A stretch of 64,000 nucleotides of DNA from Microbacterium murale (lineage in GTDB: Bacteria > Actinomycetota > Actinomycetes > Actinomycetales > Microbacteriaceae), in the NCBI RefSeq assembly GCF_030815955.1, contig NZ_JAUSXK010000001.1, positions 186,001 through 250,000 of the forward strand, written 5' to 3'. The notes below the pieces were generated by a model that worked only from the letters and a program-made list of their open reading frames with translations, had not been told where the DNA came from and made no database searches. The position numbers were made by a program, and so were the translations under genes. Each line of letters begins with the position of its first letter. Position 1 is the stretch's first letter. Shown here piece by piece: positions 16,441 to 24,258 of the stretch.

Positions 16441-17610
16441 TCATCCTCTCCCGGATGCGTCGGTGCGCGGCCAAGGGCTTATGTATTCGGTTCCTGCGAC
16501 TCGACCATAAGAACTGGCGTGCTGTCTGACAAGCCTGGAGAGTGGATCGCGGGGGAAGGCCACTTCTGACATCTTCGGGACTACTACCGGCCCGTCGCCA
16601 CGTGCTCGGAGTTGACGGATCGATCGTCTGTTCGTCTCGTCATGGTGGTCCCTCGGGTGGGGGTTCTCGCCTAGAAACCAGAAGTGCCCTGCAACTTGAT
16701 CTGCCGCCTGGAGGTCCTTGGTAGTTCCCTCGTCGTCGGCAGTTTCGGCGTCGAGACGTTCTTTGACTCCTTGGCTGTAGGTGCGGAGTTCCAGTGCAGC
16801 GATCGCAATGGCATAGAGCAGTACCAATTCGCTCGCGTAGTGGTCGTAGTGAGGAGTCGCTCCGTCGAGGTAGCGGCCATACAGCCGTAGGTCGCTGTTC
16901 GTAACAGGGTGCGCGTAGCTGGAGAGAAACCTGTAGTGGACGCTGAGCCGCCCGGAGTCGGCAGCGTCGACGAGTCCGTTCTCTTCGAGGTTCTCCAAGA
17001 GCGCGGACCACCGGAGGTACACAAACCAGCGAGCTTCGTTCTCACTAGCACGACGTCGTAGTTCGTCTTTAGTGAGGAAGCCGTCATCCTCTTGGTCGGC
17101 GGGCTTTCCTAGAAGACCGTCGTACTCATCGATCAGGAAGTAGTAGATGCTCAGTTTTTCCTGGTTGCCGTGCTCGTCGGGCGCCGACAGTAGTCCCCGC
17201 CTTCGGATGGTTACGTCACCCTTCTTGGTGCGGTTCCAGGTGTGGATGTTGGCGGTCCAATCGGCGCCTGCCTCTCGTTCCCGTTGCCACTCTTCCCAGG
17301 TCTCATCTGAAACCGAACGCATGCGCTCCACATACGTGTCGCAGAGGAAGACTAACCAATCGAAGACTGCGTGTTCGAGACCGGTTCGGAGGATCGTGAA
17401 CGCTGGACCGTAGTGATGCCTATCTGACAACTGGACTGCGGAGTCGAGGTATCGTCCTAGGCTCGCTGCGCGATTGGCTTTGTCTCCGAACTCGACATGG
17501 AAGGTGTCGCCTCCGAAGTCCATGTTGGCGTTGTCGCGGCGAACTCGCAGTCGACGCTCCAACCGGTCCCACACGGCTCGGAGTTCGGCATGCGTGTCAT
17601 CAGCGGTCAC
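16441..17610 (-). CDS. Hypothetical protein with a HEPN-like R-x6-H motif
   Basis: About 389 residues from the GTG at 17610; the frame upstream has no protein character. The segment GPAFTILRTGLEHAVFDWL (residues 68-86) resembles the helical start of DUF5677/HEPN-type proteins, and RFLSSYAH (R227-x6-H234) has the spacing of the R-x4-6-H active site of HEPN ribonucleases. The role is unknown; HEPN proteins are often toxins or phage-defence nucleases. It lies alone on the minus strand in the island. Composition is less G+C-biased than the core genes. HEPN assignment is tentative. Confidence 0.6.
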   Translation of the reverse strand: MTADDTHAELRAVWDRLERRLRVRRDNANMDFGGDTFHVEFGDKANRAASLGRYLDSAVQLSDRHHYGPAFTILRTGLEHAVFDWLVFLCDTYVERMRSVSDETWEEWQREREAGADWTANIHTWNRTKKGDVTIRRRGLLSAPDEHGNQEKLSIYYFLIDEYDGLLGKPADQEDDGFLTKDELRRRASENEARWFVYLRWSALLENLEENGLVDAADSGRLSVHYRFLSSYAHPVTNSDLRLYGRYLDGATPHYDHYASELVLLYAIAIAALELRTYSQGVKERLDAETADDEGTTKDLQAADQVAGHFWFLGENPHPRDHHDETNRRSIRQLRARGDGPVVVPKMSEVAFPRDPLSRLVRQHASSYGRVAGTEYISPWPRTDASGRG

Positions 17611-18139
17611 AGTTCCCACTCTGCCGTAGTTGCTCTCGCTCGGGCGAGCTTCTTTGCAGGGAGGCTCTACTAAGGACCAGGCGGATCGCACCAACATGAC
17701 ACGGGAGGCAGATCCTGTGCCCTCGGTCCTAGAACGCTTCTGGTCACCGTTTGGTCCACGGCACCGTCCAGCGCCGCTTGGTCCCACTGAAAGCTCTCGA
17801 CCGAATGTTCCAATAATTCAACGTCCCCGTTACGGCGGTCCAGATTCGTGAGATTCTTGGTCTAGCCAGGGATTTTCGGCAAAGTTCAAACCACGCTTCA
17901 AGCGAGCCTGGACCCGCCTGAGCGAAGAAGTCCGGGTAGACGTCGCGACTCGGTCTCGTTCTCTTTCCGATAACCATGCGCTTGTCGCAAGCTCAACTCG
18001 GAGACCGAGGAACAGTACCTCGAGACCAAGGGGAGACCCTGAAAGTCGCTACTGCATCACGAATCCGGATCGTATGGAAGTGGCAGAAGGCTTCCGCCGC
18101 CGTTTGATAGATGTCCTCGGCTGGGTATAGAGATTATCC
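17611..18139. other. Gene-poor stretch in the island
   Basis: About 530 bp between divergent hypothetical genes. A 77-codon minus-strand frame (17744-17977) and other short frames are open, but none has a convincing start signal or recognisable protein. It looks like decayed sequence. The right end contains the promoter of the gene at 18140. Confidence 0.4.
18103..18131 (+). promoter_or_regulatory. Promoter of the gene at 18140 (leaderless type)
   Basis: TTTGAT (18103-18108) and TATAGA (18126-18131) with 17-bp spacing; the -10 ends 8 nt before the ATG and no ribosome site is present. Confidence 0.5.
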
Positions 18140-18805
18140 ATGACCGAAACGATATTCTGGGCCGCCGTGCAAGGCATCGGTACTGTACTTGCCGCGATTG
18201 CTGCAATGATCGCTCTGGTTCTCGCAGGGCGGCAGCTAGGCGAACTGGTCTCTTCGAACAAGCTACTGACGGCGTCGAACAACGCGATGACCGAATCGAA
18301 CGTCGCGTTGACTAGACCGTATGTTGTCGTGGATCTTGAGTTCCTCCCATCTGTCAGCCGTTCAGGAGAAACATTAGGCACGTCTGTCTTCGTCGTTATC
18401 AAGAACGATGGAAAAACCGCGGCCCACAACATCCGCATGAGCACCGACCGTCCCTTCGAGTCCGTCAGCGAGCCAAACACTGATGGGTGGCGCAAGTCGC
18501 TGGAGGATCTGAACCGGATGGCGAATGGCGCGACGATCTTGCGCTCGTTGACGAACACGCGGCCGCTGAAGTACTACCTTGATGGCACCGAGCTTTTCGG
18601 AAAAGCTGACGAGCCCGGACCGTCGTGGACAGTTTCCGTAGATTACGAGGACGGCGAAGGACGCGGATTCCATGATTCATTTGCTCTCGAAGTAGAGGCT
18701 TGGCGTCGTTCAATCGTGATCGCGGACCCGCTCGTGCGCATCGGCAAGTACATCGATTCGGTAGCTCACGAAGTGAAGTCTCTTACTAAAGCCGTCAACT
18801 CATAG
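18140..18805 (+). CDS. Hypothetical membrane-anchored protein
   Basis: A 221-residue protein with one N-terminal transmembrane helix (about 8-29), a short coiled or polar linker, and then a soluble domain beginning ALTRPYVVVDLEF and VFVVIKNDGKTAAHNI, a pattern seen in many uncharacterised actinobacterial proteins with a beta-sandwich-like domain. Function unknown. The mRNA appears leaderless. It is the first of three plus-strand island genes (18140, 18882, 20449), each with its own -10-like hexamer close to the start codon. Confidence 0.65.
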   Translation: MTETIFWAAVQGIGTVLAAIAAMIALVLAGRQLGELVSSNKLLTASNNAMTESNVALTRPYVVVDLEFLPSVSRSGETLGTSVFVVIKNDGKTAAHNIRMSTDRPFESVSEPNTDGWRKSLEDLNRMANGATILRSLTNTRPLKYYLDGTELFGKADEPGPSWTVSVDYEDGEGRGFHDSFALEVEAWRRSIVIADPLVRIGKYIDSVAHEVKSLTKAVNS

Positions 18806-18846
18806 GCCCTAGCGGCCAATCAGTCTCAACTAGCGTGAGCGTCTGC

Positions 18847-18875
18847 CTGACACCGCCGCCGAACTGCGCTACTTT
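18847..18875 (+). promoter_or_regulatory. Promoter of the gene at 18882 (leaderless type)
   Basis: CTGACA (18847-18852) and TACTTT (18870-18875) with 17-bp spacing; the -10 ends 6 nt before the ATG, without a ribosome site. Confidence 0.5.
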
Positions 18876-18881
18876 TCCACT

Positions 18882-20381
18882 ATGAAGCCCGATGAGACCG
18901 CCGTTGATTCGCCTGCGGACGCCGCGAGCGCTCCATCGAAAGATCCAGTAGAAAAGTCACCGCCCACCCTCGACCAGCGCTTCAGGTTCGCTGGCACAGA
19001 TTTCACCGACTCCTTCGACGCGCTGCGGGAGACTCATACCGAGCTGTCGGGGGCGGCCGCTAATCTTGACAAACTCGGTTCAATCTGGGAAAACCTACCG
19101 CCGGGTGTTGAGCTGACTCGCGACGAGAAGCAGCGACTAATCACTGAACTGCGGTCGATTCCGCCGGAGGATTTCAGCGCACGTACTCTACTGGACAAGC
19201 TTTGGGAAGTCACCGCCGATGACGCATGGGGGCCAGCCTTCACCACGACCACCATGACGAAGTTCTTCCGGCCCCTCAGGGAGCCTATATTTCACGGCGC
19301 GCTATTGATTAGCGCGGTCGCTAGCTTGGAGGCGCATTTGGGCCTGCTGGCGGAGAACTATTACCGCGCTGCACCTGTTGCACTGCACGCTGCGGATTCT
19401 GGAAATGGACGACGAGCCGATCAACCCAAAGAGGCTCCCAAGGAGTTCTCGCTCAAGGACCTACAGACCCTCGGCTCGATCGATCAGGCGATCGAAGCCG
19501 CGATTGAGGCTAGGGTCAGCAAACTTAGCTACGGAAGCCTCTCTGACTGGCGCAAGTTCTTCGACGACCGGATGAACATCGATATGGCCGAGCAGGGCAC
19601 ACCATGGCAGGAGGTTCTGGAAGTTTTCGAACGTCGACACTGTCTTGTGCACAGCGAGGGGCGCGCGTCCGAGCGCTACGTGAAAGCGACGAAGGCCTCT
19701 GAACCGAAGGCCGACCTGAGGCCAGACCGGGAGTACGTGTCGTCAGCGATCGACGCACTCCAAGTGGTAGGGACTCTCCTTCAGGCTGCTGTCTGGAGGA
19801 AGTTCACGAAGAACCATGCCGAGATCTATGACCAACTCGAGATGATCGCGTTCGGTGCTCTGAACGATGAACGCTGGGCCTTCGCACTCCCGCTGTACGA
19901 ACGATGCCGGGAACTGCCACTGACGAACGAAGAGGTCCTAATGACTACCGTGAACATTTGGCTGGCTCGGAAAGGAATGTCCGGTGTCGATTCGATCCGC
20001 GACGAAGTAGAGCAGTGGGATGTTTCTGGAGTAGACGAGTTGTACGTTTTCGCGAAGGCCTGCATCCTGGACGACGTCGATTCCGCCTTCGCTCAGCTGC
20101 CAACCCTGGTGGAGCGTAAGAAACTGTCTGGCGCTGCCCTTGCTACTTGGCCTTTGACCGCTCCACTGAGGGCTGATCCGCGCATCCGGGAGTACGGCGA
20201 GCTGGTTCGCGGATACCTATCCACCGAGATCGAAGAGTCTGAGCTGGCCGCGGAGGCCGCCTCAGATCCAACCTCCGACGTTGAGGTCACTGCAGAGGCG
20301 CCGCCCGAGGGAATCGCCGACACCTCTTCGGCCGCTGTAAGCCCCGAGGAGAAAGGAATGAACGCCCCTGACTCTGAGTGA
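18882..20381 (+). CDS. Large HEPN-domain-like protein
   Basis: A 499-residue protein not assigned to a named family. Residues 136-165 (FHGALLISAVASLEAHLG...) and the segment EVFERRHCLVHSEG (245-260) match RiboL-PSP/HEPN-type domains; R252-x4-H257 gives the HEPN ribonuclease motif, followed by ERYVK as in related proteins. The region after about 290 is helical and may hold protein-interaction repeats, and the tail is acidic and Pro/Ala-rich. HEPN proteins of this kind commonly serve in phage defence or toxin roles; that is inference. It is transcribed alone or together with the next gene (67 bp downstream). Confidence 0.65.
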   Translation: MKPDETAVDSPADAASAPSKDPVEKSPPTLDQRFRFAGTDFTDSFDALRETHTELSGAAANLDKLGSIWENLPPGVELTRDEKQRLITELRSIPPEDFSARTLLDKLWEVTADDAWGPAFTTTTMTKFFRPLREPIFHGALLISAVASLEAHLGLLAENYYRAAPVALHAADSGNGRRADQPKEAPKEFSLKDLQTLGSIDQAIEAAIEARVSKLSYGSLSDWRKFFDDRMNIDMAEQGTPWQEVLEVFERRHCLVHSEGRASERYVKATKASEPKADLRPDREYVSSAIDALQVVGTLLQAAVWRKFTKNHAEIYDQLEMIAFGALNDERWAFALPLYERCRELPLTNEEVLMTTVNIWLARKGMSGVDSIRDEVEQWDVSGVDELYVFAKACILDDVDSAFAQLPTLVERKKLSGAALATWPLTAPLRADPRIREYGELVRGYLSTEIEESELAAEAASDPTSDVEVTAEAPPEGIADTSSAAVSPEEKGMNAPDSE

Positions 20382-20448
20382 TCACGTTGAGTCGTACCCC
20401 TCCACGCCTGTTTCCGTCGATGTATGTGCCTGGCGCTAAGCTCCTGCC

Positions 20449-21474
20449 ATGAGCGAGGGGGACGCAGTGGATCCGATCATTACGGGAGCGATTGCAAAGG
20501 CTGGCGAAGTCGGCATGAAGGCCGCTGACTCGGCGACCAAGGAGGCTTTCTCTCTCCTGTCGCGTCTTCTTGGTCCGTCCGCTGACGTGATCGGGGAGGA
20601 CTGGGCTGACCGTCTTCGACAGAAGAACATGACTCGTCTGCTCAAGAAGACCGAGAAGTTGGCTGCGGGGAAAGAGGATCCGGGTTGGGCGCAGCCGAGA
20701 GTCGCCAACGCTGTCTTCGAGGCGGCACAGTACGCAAATGATGAGATAGTGACGGACTACCTGAGTGGAGTGCTCGCGAGTTCTCGAGAACCGGACGGTG
20801 GCACTGACGACGCGCTGCCCTGGTCCAGTTTGGTTTCCCGGCTGTCGGCGCTGCAGCTCCGTATTCACTACGTCCTCTACTTAAACCTCCGCCAGGTCCT
20901 CAGCGCCAGCGAAGACCACCAACACCTCTATGACTTCGAGTCGAAGGAGGTGGCGATCCCAATGAGAGAGTTCCTTAGCGCGGTCGGTCTAGATCCAGAC
21001 CAGTCGGACTTTCAACGCTTCGCTGACGCACTGCAAGGACTGATGCAAGAGGACTTAGTCCATGACTTCGCCTACGGACCTCGAGATTTCTTCACCGAGA
21101 GGGACGCAAAAACGTTTCCTCCGCTCGACCTGCCCGGCATGCCTGATAAGCGACGAGTCTTCGAGCCTCCCTACGTCGACGCACTCCTGATTCACTACTC
21201 CCAGTTTGGGGTCCAGTTCTTCTTGTGGGGTGTGGGCATGGGAATGGGCCACGACGTGACTTACCTCGATCCGAATCTCGATCTCTCCCTAAATGACCCC
21301 GATGCACTTGTCTCGACCGAACCGCTCACGAGCGTAAGTTTCTCGGACGACTTCTGGACCGAACACGAGATTGAGAAAGAGCCAGGCTGGGAATCTACTA
21401 CGCTCCGATTAAGCCGCCCGCCGAACGCTCGTCGGATACCACCGCCCACCCTTCGGTGGCGCGATACCGGCTGA
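20449..21474 (+). CDS. Abi-alpha (DUF4393)-like protein
   Basis: A 341-residue protein. The N-terminus, with ADSATKEAFSLLSRLLGPSADVIGE followed by a basic helix, then VANAVFEAAQYANDEIVTDYLSGVLASS (residues 85-112), resembles the abortive-infection alpha / DUF4393 group. The last 22 codons overlap the antiparallel recombinase remnant, so the natural C-terminus may have been changed. TAAGCT lies 6 nt before the ATG, again a leaderless look. A defence role is inferred from resemblance and neighbours. Confidence 0.55.
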   Translation: MSEGDAVDPIITGAIAKAGEVGMKAADSATKEAFSLLSRLLGPSADVIGEDWADRLRQKNMTRLLKKTEKLAAGKEDPGWAQPRVANAVFEAAQYANDEIVTDYLSGVLASSREPDGGTDDALPWSSLVSRLSALQLRIHYVLYLNLRQVLSASEDHQHLYDFESKEVAIPMREFLSAVGLDPDQSDFQRFADALQGLMQEDLVHDFAYGPRDFFTERDAKTFPPLDLPGMPDKRRVFEPPYVDALLIHYSQFGVQFFLWGVGMGMGHDVTYLDPNLDLSLNDPDALVSTEPLTSVSFSDDFWTEHEIEKEPGWESTTLRLSRPPNARRIPPPTLRWRDTG

Positions 21475-22028
21475 GTTAAGGTCGTCAGCGATCGATTGGA
21501 GCGTCAGACCCTTGGCGCGCATCGCGGCGATCTGATCCGCGACCTCGGCAGGGACTGCGGAGACTGGGCCGGGAACGATACCCCGCTCTCTCTTAACGAC
21601 AGCGAGAGCGGCCTTGGTGCCTTCGCCGATGATCTTCGCCTCCCATTCGGCAACCTGCATAAGAATCCCTGCGACCAGTTGCCTGGTCGCCGTGGTCATG
21701 TCGATACCGAGGTCGAGCGCGATCAGGCTCCAACCCTGTCTCGTGGCGGTCCGCAGGATGTTGCCGAAGTCGACGACGGATCGAGACAACCGATCGAGCT
21801 TCGCGATCACCAGGGTGCGTACTCCCCCGAAGTACTCCCCCGAGGCAAGGAGAGCTAGAGCTCGTTGGACGCCGTCGCGTCGGAGGGACCGAGCGCTCTT
21901 GCCATGGTCAACGATGTAGTGGACGTCCACCCTCGGCGCTCGGCCTCACGCTCGATCACCTCTCGTTGAGCATCAACGTCGTAGTCCTGCCGATCCGTTG
22001 AGACACGGAGATAGCCAATGACGTTCAC
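21409..22028 (-). pseudogene. Serine recombinase (resolvase/invertase), frameshifted
   Basis: Two frames together make one resolvase-type recombinase. The first, from the GTG at 22028, encodes VNVIGYLRVSTDRQ with catalytic Ser10 and runs to about 21930. The second (21930-21409) begins VDVHYIVDHGKSARSLRRDG and carries the conserved VIAKLDRLSRSVVDFG and a C-terminal helix-turn-helix region (KGLTLQSIADDLNSAGI). One frameshift near 21930 separates them. Overall length is about 205 residues. It is probably inactive unless the shift is programmed or an assembly error, and it may be what brought in the island genes. Confidence 0.8.
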
Positions 22029-22043
22029 GGTGCAGCTTCCGCC

Positions 22044-22544
22044 ATGATGGTGTCCGTGGATGACTTCTTTGTACCGCTCATCACCGCGTTCGTTGCGACC
22101 GGCCTTGGATCGCTTGTGTCCGCTATGCAGGCACGTCGAGCTAAGAGCGCGTCGGATGCTGAGGAGCTCGAGCAATCTCGGCAGTCTGAGGAAATATCGC
22201 GGCTCCTCAGCGAGGCTGAGAAGACACTAGAGGATGGCCTGAAGGAAGTCCGAGACGTTCCTGTCGACGACGCACTCGAACAGCGCGAGTCAGACCCTTC
22301 TTCGACCTTTGACGTATCCGTCCCGAAGGCCGAGCACCTCAACGCGATGCGCTCAGTCACGGTCGAGCGCGCCGTCAAGAAGGCCCTTGAGGAGTTTGCT
22401 GAGAGAGAGAACGCTAGCCGCGCGCGCGAGCGAAAAGCTGACCGGCGGTTTGCGCTCTGGCTCGCGGGTCTTGGCTTCTTCGGCGGCTCGGCCGTTACCA
22501 TCGTCGTCTCGTGGATCTTTGCGGCAGTCACTGGAGCACTCTGA
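22044..22544 (+). CDS. Hypothetical two-helix membrane protein
   Basis: A 166-residue protein with a hydrophobic N-terminal segment (about 8-28), a long charged helical middle rich in Glu/Lys/Arg (probably coiled coil) and a C-terminal transmembrane helix (about 139-160). No family recognised. It is divergent from the recombinase remnant (15 bp apart) and convergent with the KAP fragment (19 bp). ATG codons at 22044 and 22047 and a GTG at 22050 (VSVDDFF) are all possible starts. Confidence 0.55.
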   Translation: MMVSVDDFFVPLITAFVATGLGSLVSAMQARRAKSASDAEELEQSRQSEEISRLLSEAEKTLEDGLKEVRDVPVDDALEQRESDPSSTFDVSVPKAEHLNAMRSVTVERAVKKALEEFAERENASRARERKADRRFALWLAGLGFFGGSAVTIVVSWIFAAVTGAL

Positions 22545-22563
22545 TCGAACGGTGTTCCTCCCT

Positions 22564-22995
22564 TCATAGTGCGACCTTGCCTTCCATCAGGCAGTAGAGA
22601 TCACCCTCGACGAAGTGGATTACTGCTCCGCTGGCCGGGTGTAAGCCCGTCCAGAGGTAGTCCCCTTCCTCGAAGTCGACGCTCCAACCAGCGTCCATGA
22701 TCGCGGTGAGAATCTCGCCGAGGAGCGACTCTTTGATACCCAGTTGCGGGTCGTAGCGCCACGGGTCAGTTTCGATCACCAAGCGGGTCGGCGTCTCCCC
22801 CTCCGCAGGCTGAAGCTGACGGCCGATGAGCCGTAGCACGGAGGTCTTGCCGCTGCCCCAACTGCCGGAAAGACCCAAAGCGATCTGGTCGAGGCAAGGG
22901 TCGAGCACGGCATCTACCACGGTTGACGCGACTGCGTCGAACGATAGGCGGTCCATATCCGTTGGCTCGTCAAGGAACAGCGGATATGAAGTCAT
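22564..22995 (-). CDS. KAP-family P-loop NTPase, truncated
   Basis: About 143 residues, the N-terminal piece of a KAP NTPase. It begins MTSYPLFLDEPTDMDRL, has Walker A GSWGSGKTS (44-52) and the KAP-typical ETDPWRYDPQLG (75-87). A complete KAP protein is normally 400 residues or more; after about residue 98 (EILTAI) the sequence becomes unlike KAP and ends with EGDLYCLMEGKVAL, so it looks like a fusion to the tail of another gene. The start at 22995 is chosen because ATGA overlaps the stop of the small frame upstream; an ATG at 23013 is also open. KAP NTPases occur in several defence systems. Confidence 0.6.
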   Translation of the reverse strand: MTSYPLFLDEPTDMDRLSFDAVASTVVDAVLDPCLDQIALGLSGSWGSGKTSVLRLIGRQLQPAEGETPTRLVIETDPWRYDPQLGIKESLLGEILTAIMDAGWSVDFEEGDYLWTGLHPASGAVIHFVEGDLYCLMEGKVAL

Positions 22996-23141
22996 GTTCT
23001 CCGACTCGCCCATACTGAATCCCTCTCATCGCAATAAGGCGTTCCGCCGATCAGCGGCTCTGCCTTATCGGTCGCGTACTCGTAGCCAACCGTCCCGAGC
23101 GGCGCCGCCTCAAAGTGATGTTTCCTGAACCGGATGCGCAT
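22992..23141 (-). CDS. Possible small protein coupled to the KAP fragment
   Basis: A 49-codon frame, starting MRIRFRKHHFEAAPLGTVGY, whose TGA overlaps the KAP ATG as ATGA. The frame stays open upstream to 23206, with residues such as WVREAKDTRNLDDLEWDE that also read like protein, so it may be the end of a longer gene that lost its start. No function can be given. Confidence 0.35.
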   Translation of the reverse strand: MRIRFRKHHFEAAPLGTVGYEYATDKAEPLIGGTPYCDERDSVWASRRT

Positions 23142-23181
23142 GGCTTCGTCCCATTCCAGATCATCAAGATTGCGCGTGTCC

Positions 23182-23943
23182 TTAGCCTCGCGAACCCAAA
23201 TAGAGATGCATCCCTAGCTCGGCCATACACGCGAGCGTACTAGTCGCAGAGTGGTCGATCCGTGGCTGGGCCGGCTCTTTCAAGAGCACTGCCTCAGCGA
23301 TCTTCGCAGCCACCTCACCCATCGGCGACTCGCCTGTCTCCAGACCGGACCGCGCTCCGAGCAACGGGCTAACATCCCGCAGTTCATCGAAGGTCGTGCC
23401 GTGAGCCACCGGGATGACTCGGTCAGTCGCCAGGAGAGCAGCAAGTTCTTTTTGCGCAATGCCCTCAGCAATGATGCTCTTGTACAGCGCCGGAGTGACG
23501 AGGACGATCCCGATCCTGGACATCCGCAGACCCTTGTCGATCTGTCCGAGCAGAGACGTACCGAGTGGCACATCCTTCTCAATAAGCCAAACCGTTACGC
23601 CGTTGGCCTCTAATGCGTCGTGCAGCTCCTTTGCTGCACCCATGCGATCCGGCCAAGCATGGCAGAGAAACAGGTCACGACGCTCAGGATGAGCCTGCGC
23701 TTGGCGCTCTGCTTCCCTCCGAATCGGGGCGAGAGTTCGGCGTTCGGCCGCTGTGTACGAAACTGAGCTCCCTCCGCCAGACCGGCTACCGCTACCCGAG
23801 GAGCTGCCACCGCTGGTCCTGGGCGGAGGAGTTGGCTCTGAGTATCGCGGATAGTACGCGCGCGAACGACCACCATGGACCGGGCAGGCCGCGGTTCCGC
23901 TAGCCGTGCGATGACCTTCCCGGGGTGCGGTGCATTGCGTCAT
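23182..23943 (-). CDS. TIR-domain protein with N-terminal Cys/His motif
   Basis: A 253-residue protein. Residues 4-24 hold a Cys/His motif (C4, H11, C20, H23 within GTAACPVHGG), a Ser/Gly linker follows (about 42-62), then a TIR domain at about 89-222: DLFLCHAWPD, GVTVWLIEKDVPLGTSL, IGIVLVTPALY. E166 in GIAQKELAALL lies where TIR NADases keep the catalytic glutamate. Bacterial TIR proteins of this type usually act in phage defence by destroying NAD or making signal nucleotides; that is inference here. The ATG at 23943 is preferred because the Cys motif starts there. The last 30 residues look degenerate. Confidence 0.75.
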   Translation of the reverse strand: MTQCTAPREGHRTASGTAACPVHGGRSRAYYPRYSEPTPPPRTSGGSSSGSGSRSGGGSSVSYTAAERRTLAPIRREAERQAQAHPERRDLFLCHAWPDRMGAAKELHDALEANGVTVWLIEKDVPLGTSLLGQIDKGLRMSRIGIVLVTPALYKSIIAEGIAQKELAALLATDRVIPVAHGTTFDELRDVSPLLGARSGLETGESPMGEVAAKIAEAVLLKEPAQPRIDHSATSTLACMAELGMHLYLGSRG

Positions 23944-24037
23944 ATCCGCGGTATGACCCCGCTGCCTCCAGGGCGTGCTCGACACGCCGTGCCAACGGGA
24001 GGGGTTTTGGAGGGGTTGGCGTTTCCCGGACATTCAG

Positions 24038-24071
24038 AAGGCCCGGAGACTCTTGCGAGTTTCCGGGCCTT
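24038..24071 (-). terminator. Stem-loop downstream of tRNA-Pro
   Basis: AAGGCCCGGA (24038-24047) pairs with TCCGGGCCTT (24062-24071). It lies just 3' of the minus-strand tRNA gene and is the probable end of its transcript; it also marks the right edge of the island. Confidence 0.65.
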
Positions 24072-24074
24072 ATC

Positions 24075-24151
<77 letters not shown>

Positions 24152-24222
24152 TTGTTCTCCGCTCTCGCGCAGGCAACTCCACTATCTTAGCCGCACCCAG
24201 GCGCCATCGCGAACCGCCACTC

Positions 24223-24251
24223 TTGCCCGTGTCTGTGACACGGCGTAGCCT
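24223..24251 (+). promoter_or_regulatory. Promoter of the GNAT gene (leaderless type)
   Basis: TTGCCC (24223-24228) and TAGCCT (24246-24251) with 17-bp spacing, 7 nt before the ATG at 24259; no ribosome site. Confidence 0.45.
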
Positions 24252-24258
24252 GCCCGAC

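Noticed and set aside
17744..17977. 77-codon minus-strand frame in the island gap
   Set aside because: No ribosome site, unusual composition (basic, Trp-rich C-terminus), not recognisable; probably decayed sequence.
18049..18558. 169-codon frame antisense to the gene at 18140
   Set aside because: The plus-strand frame has a membrane helix, a promoter and a sensible domain; the antisense frame is Ser/Arg-rich noise.
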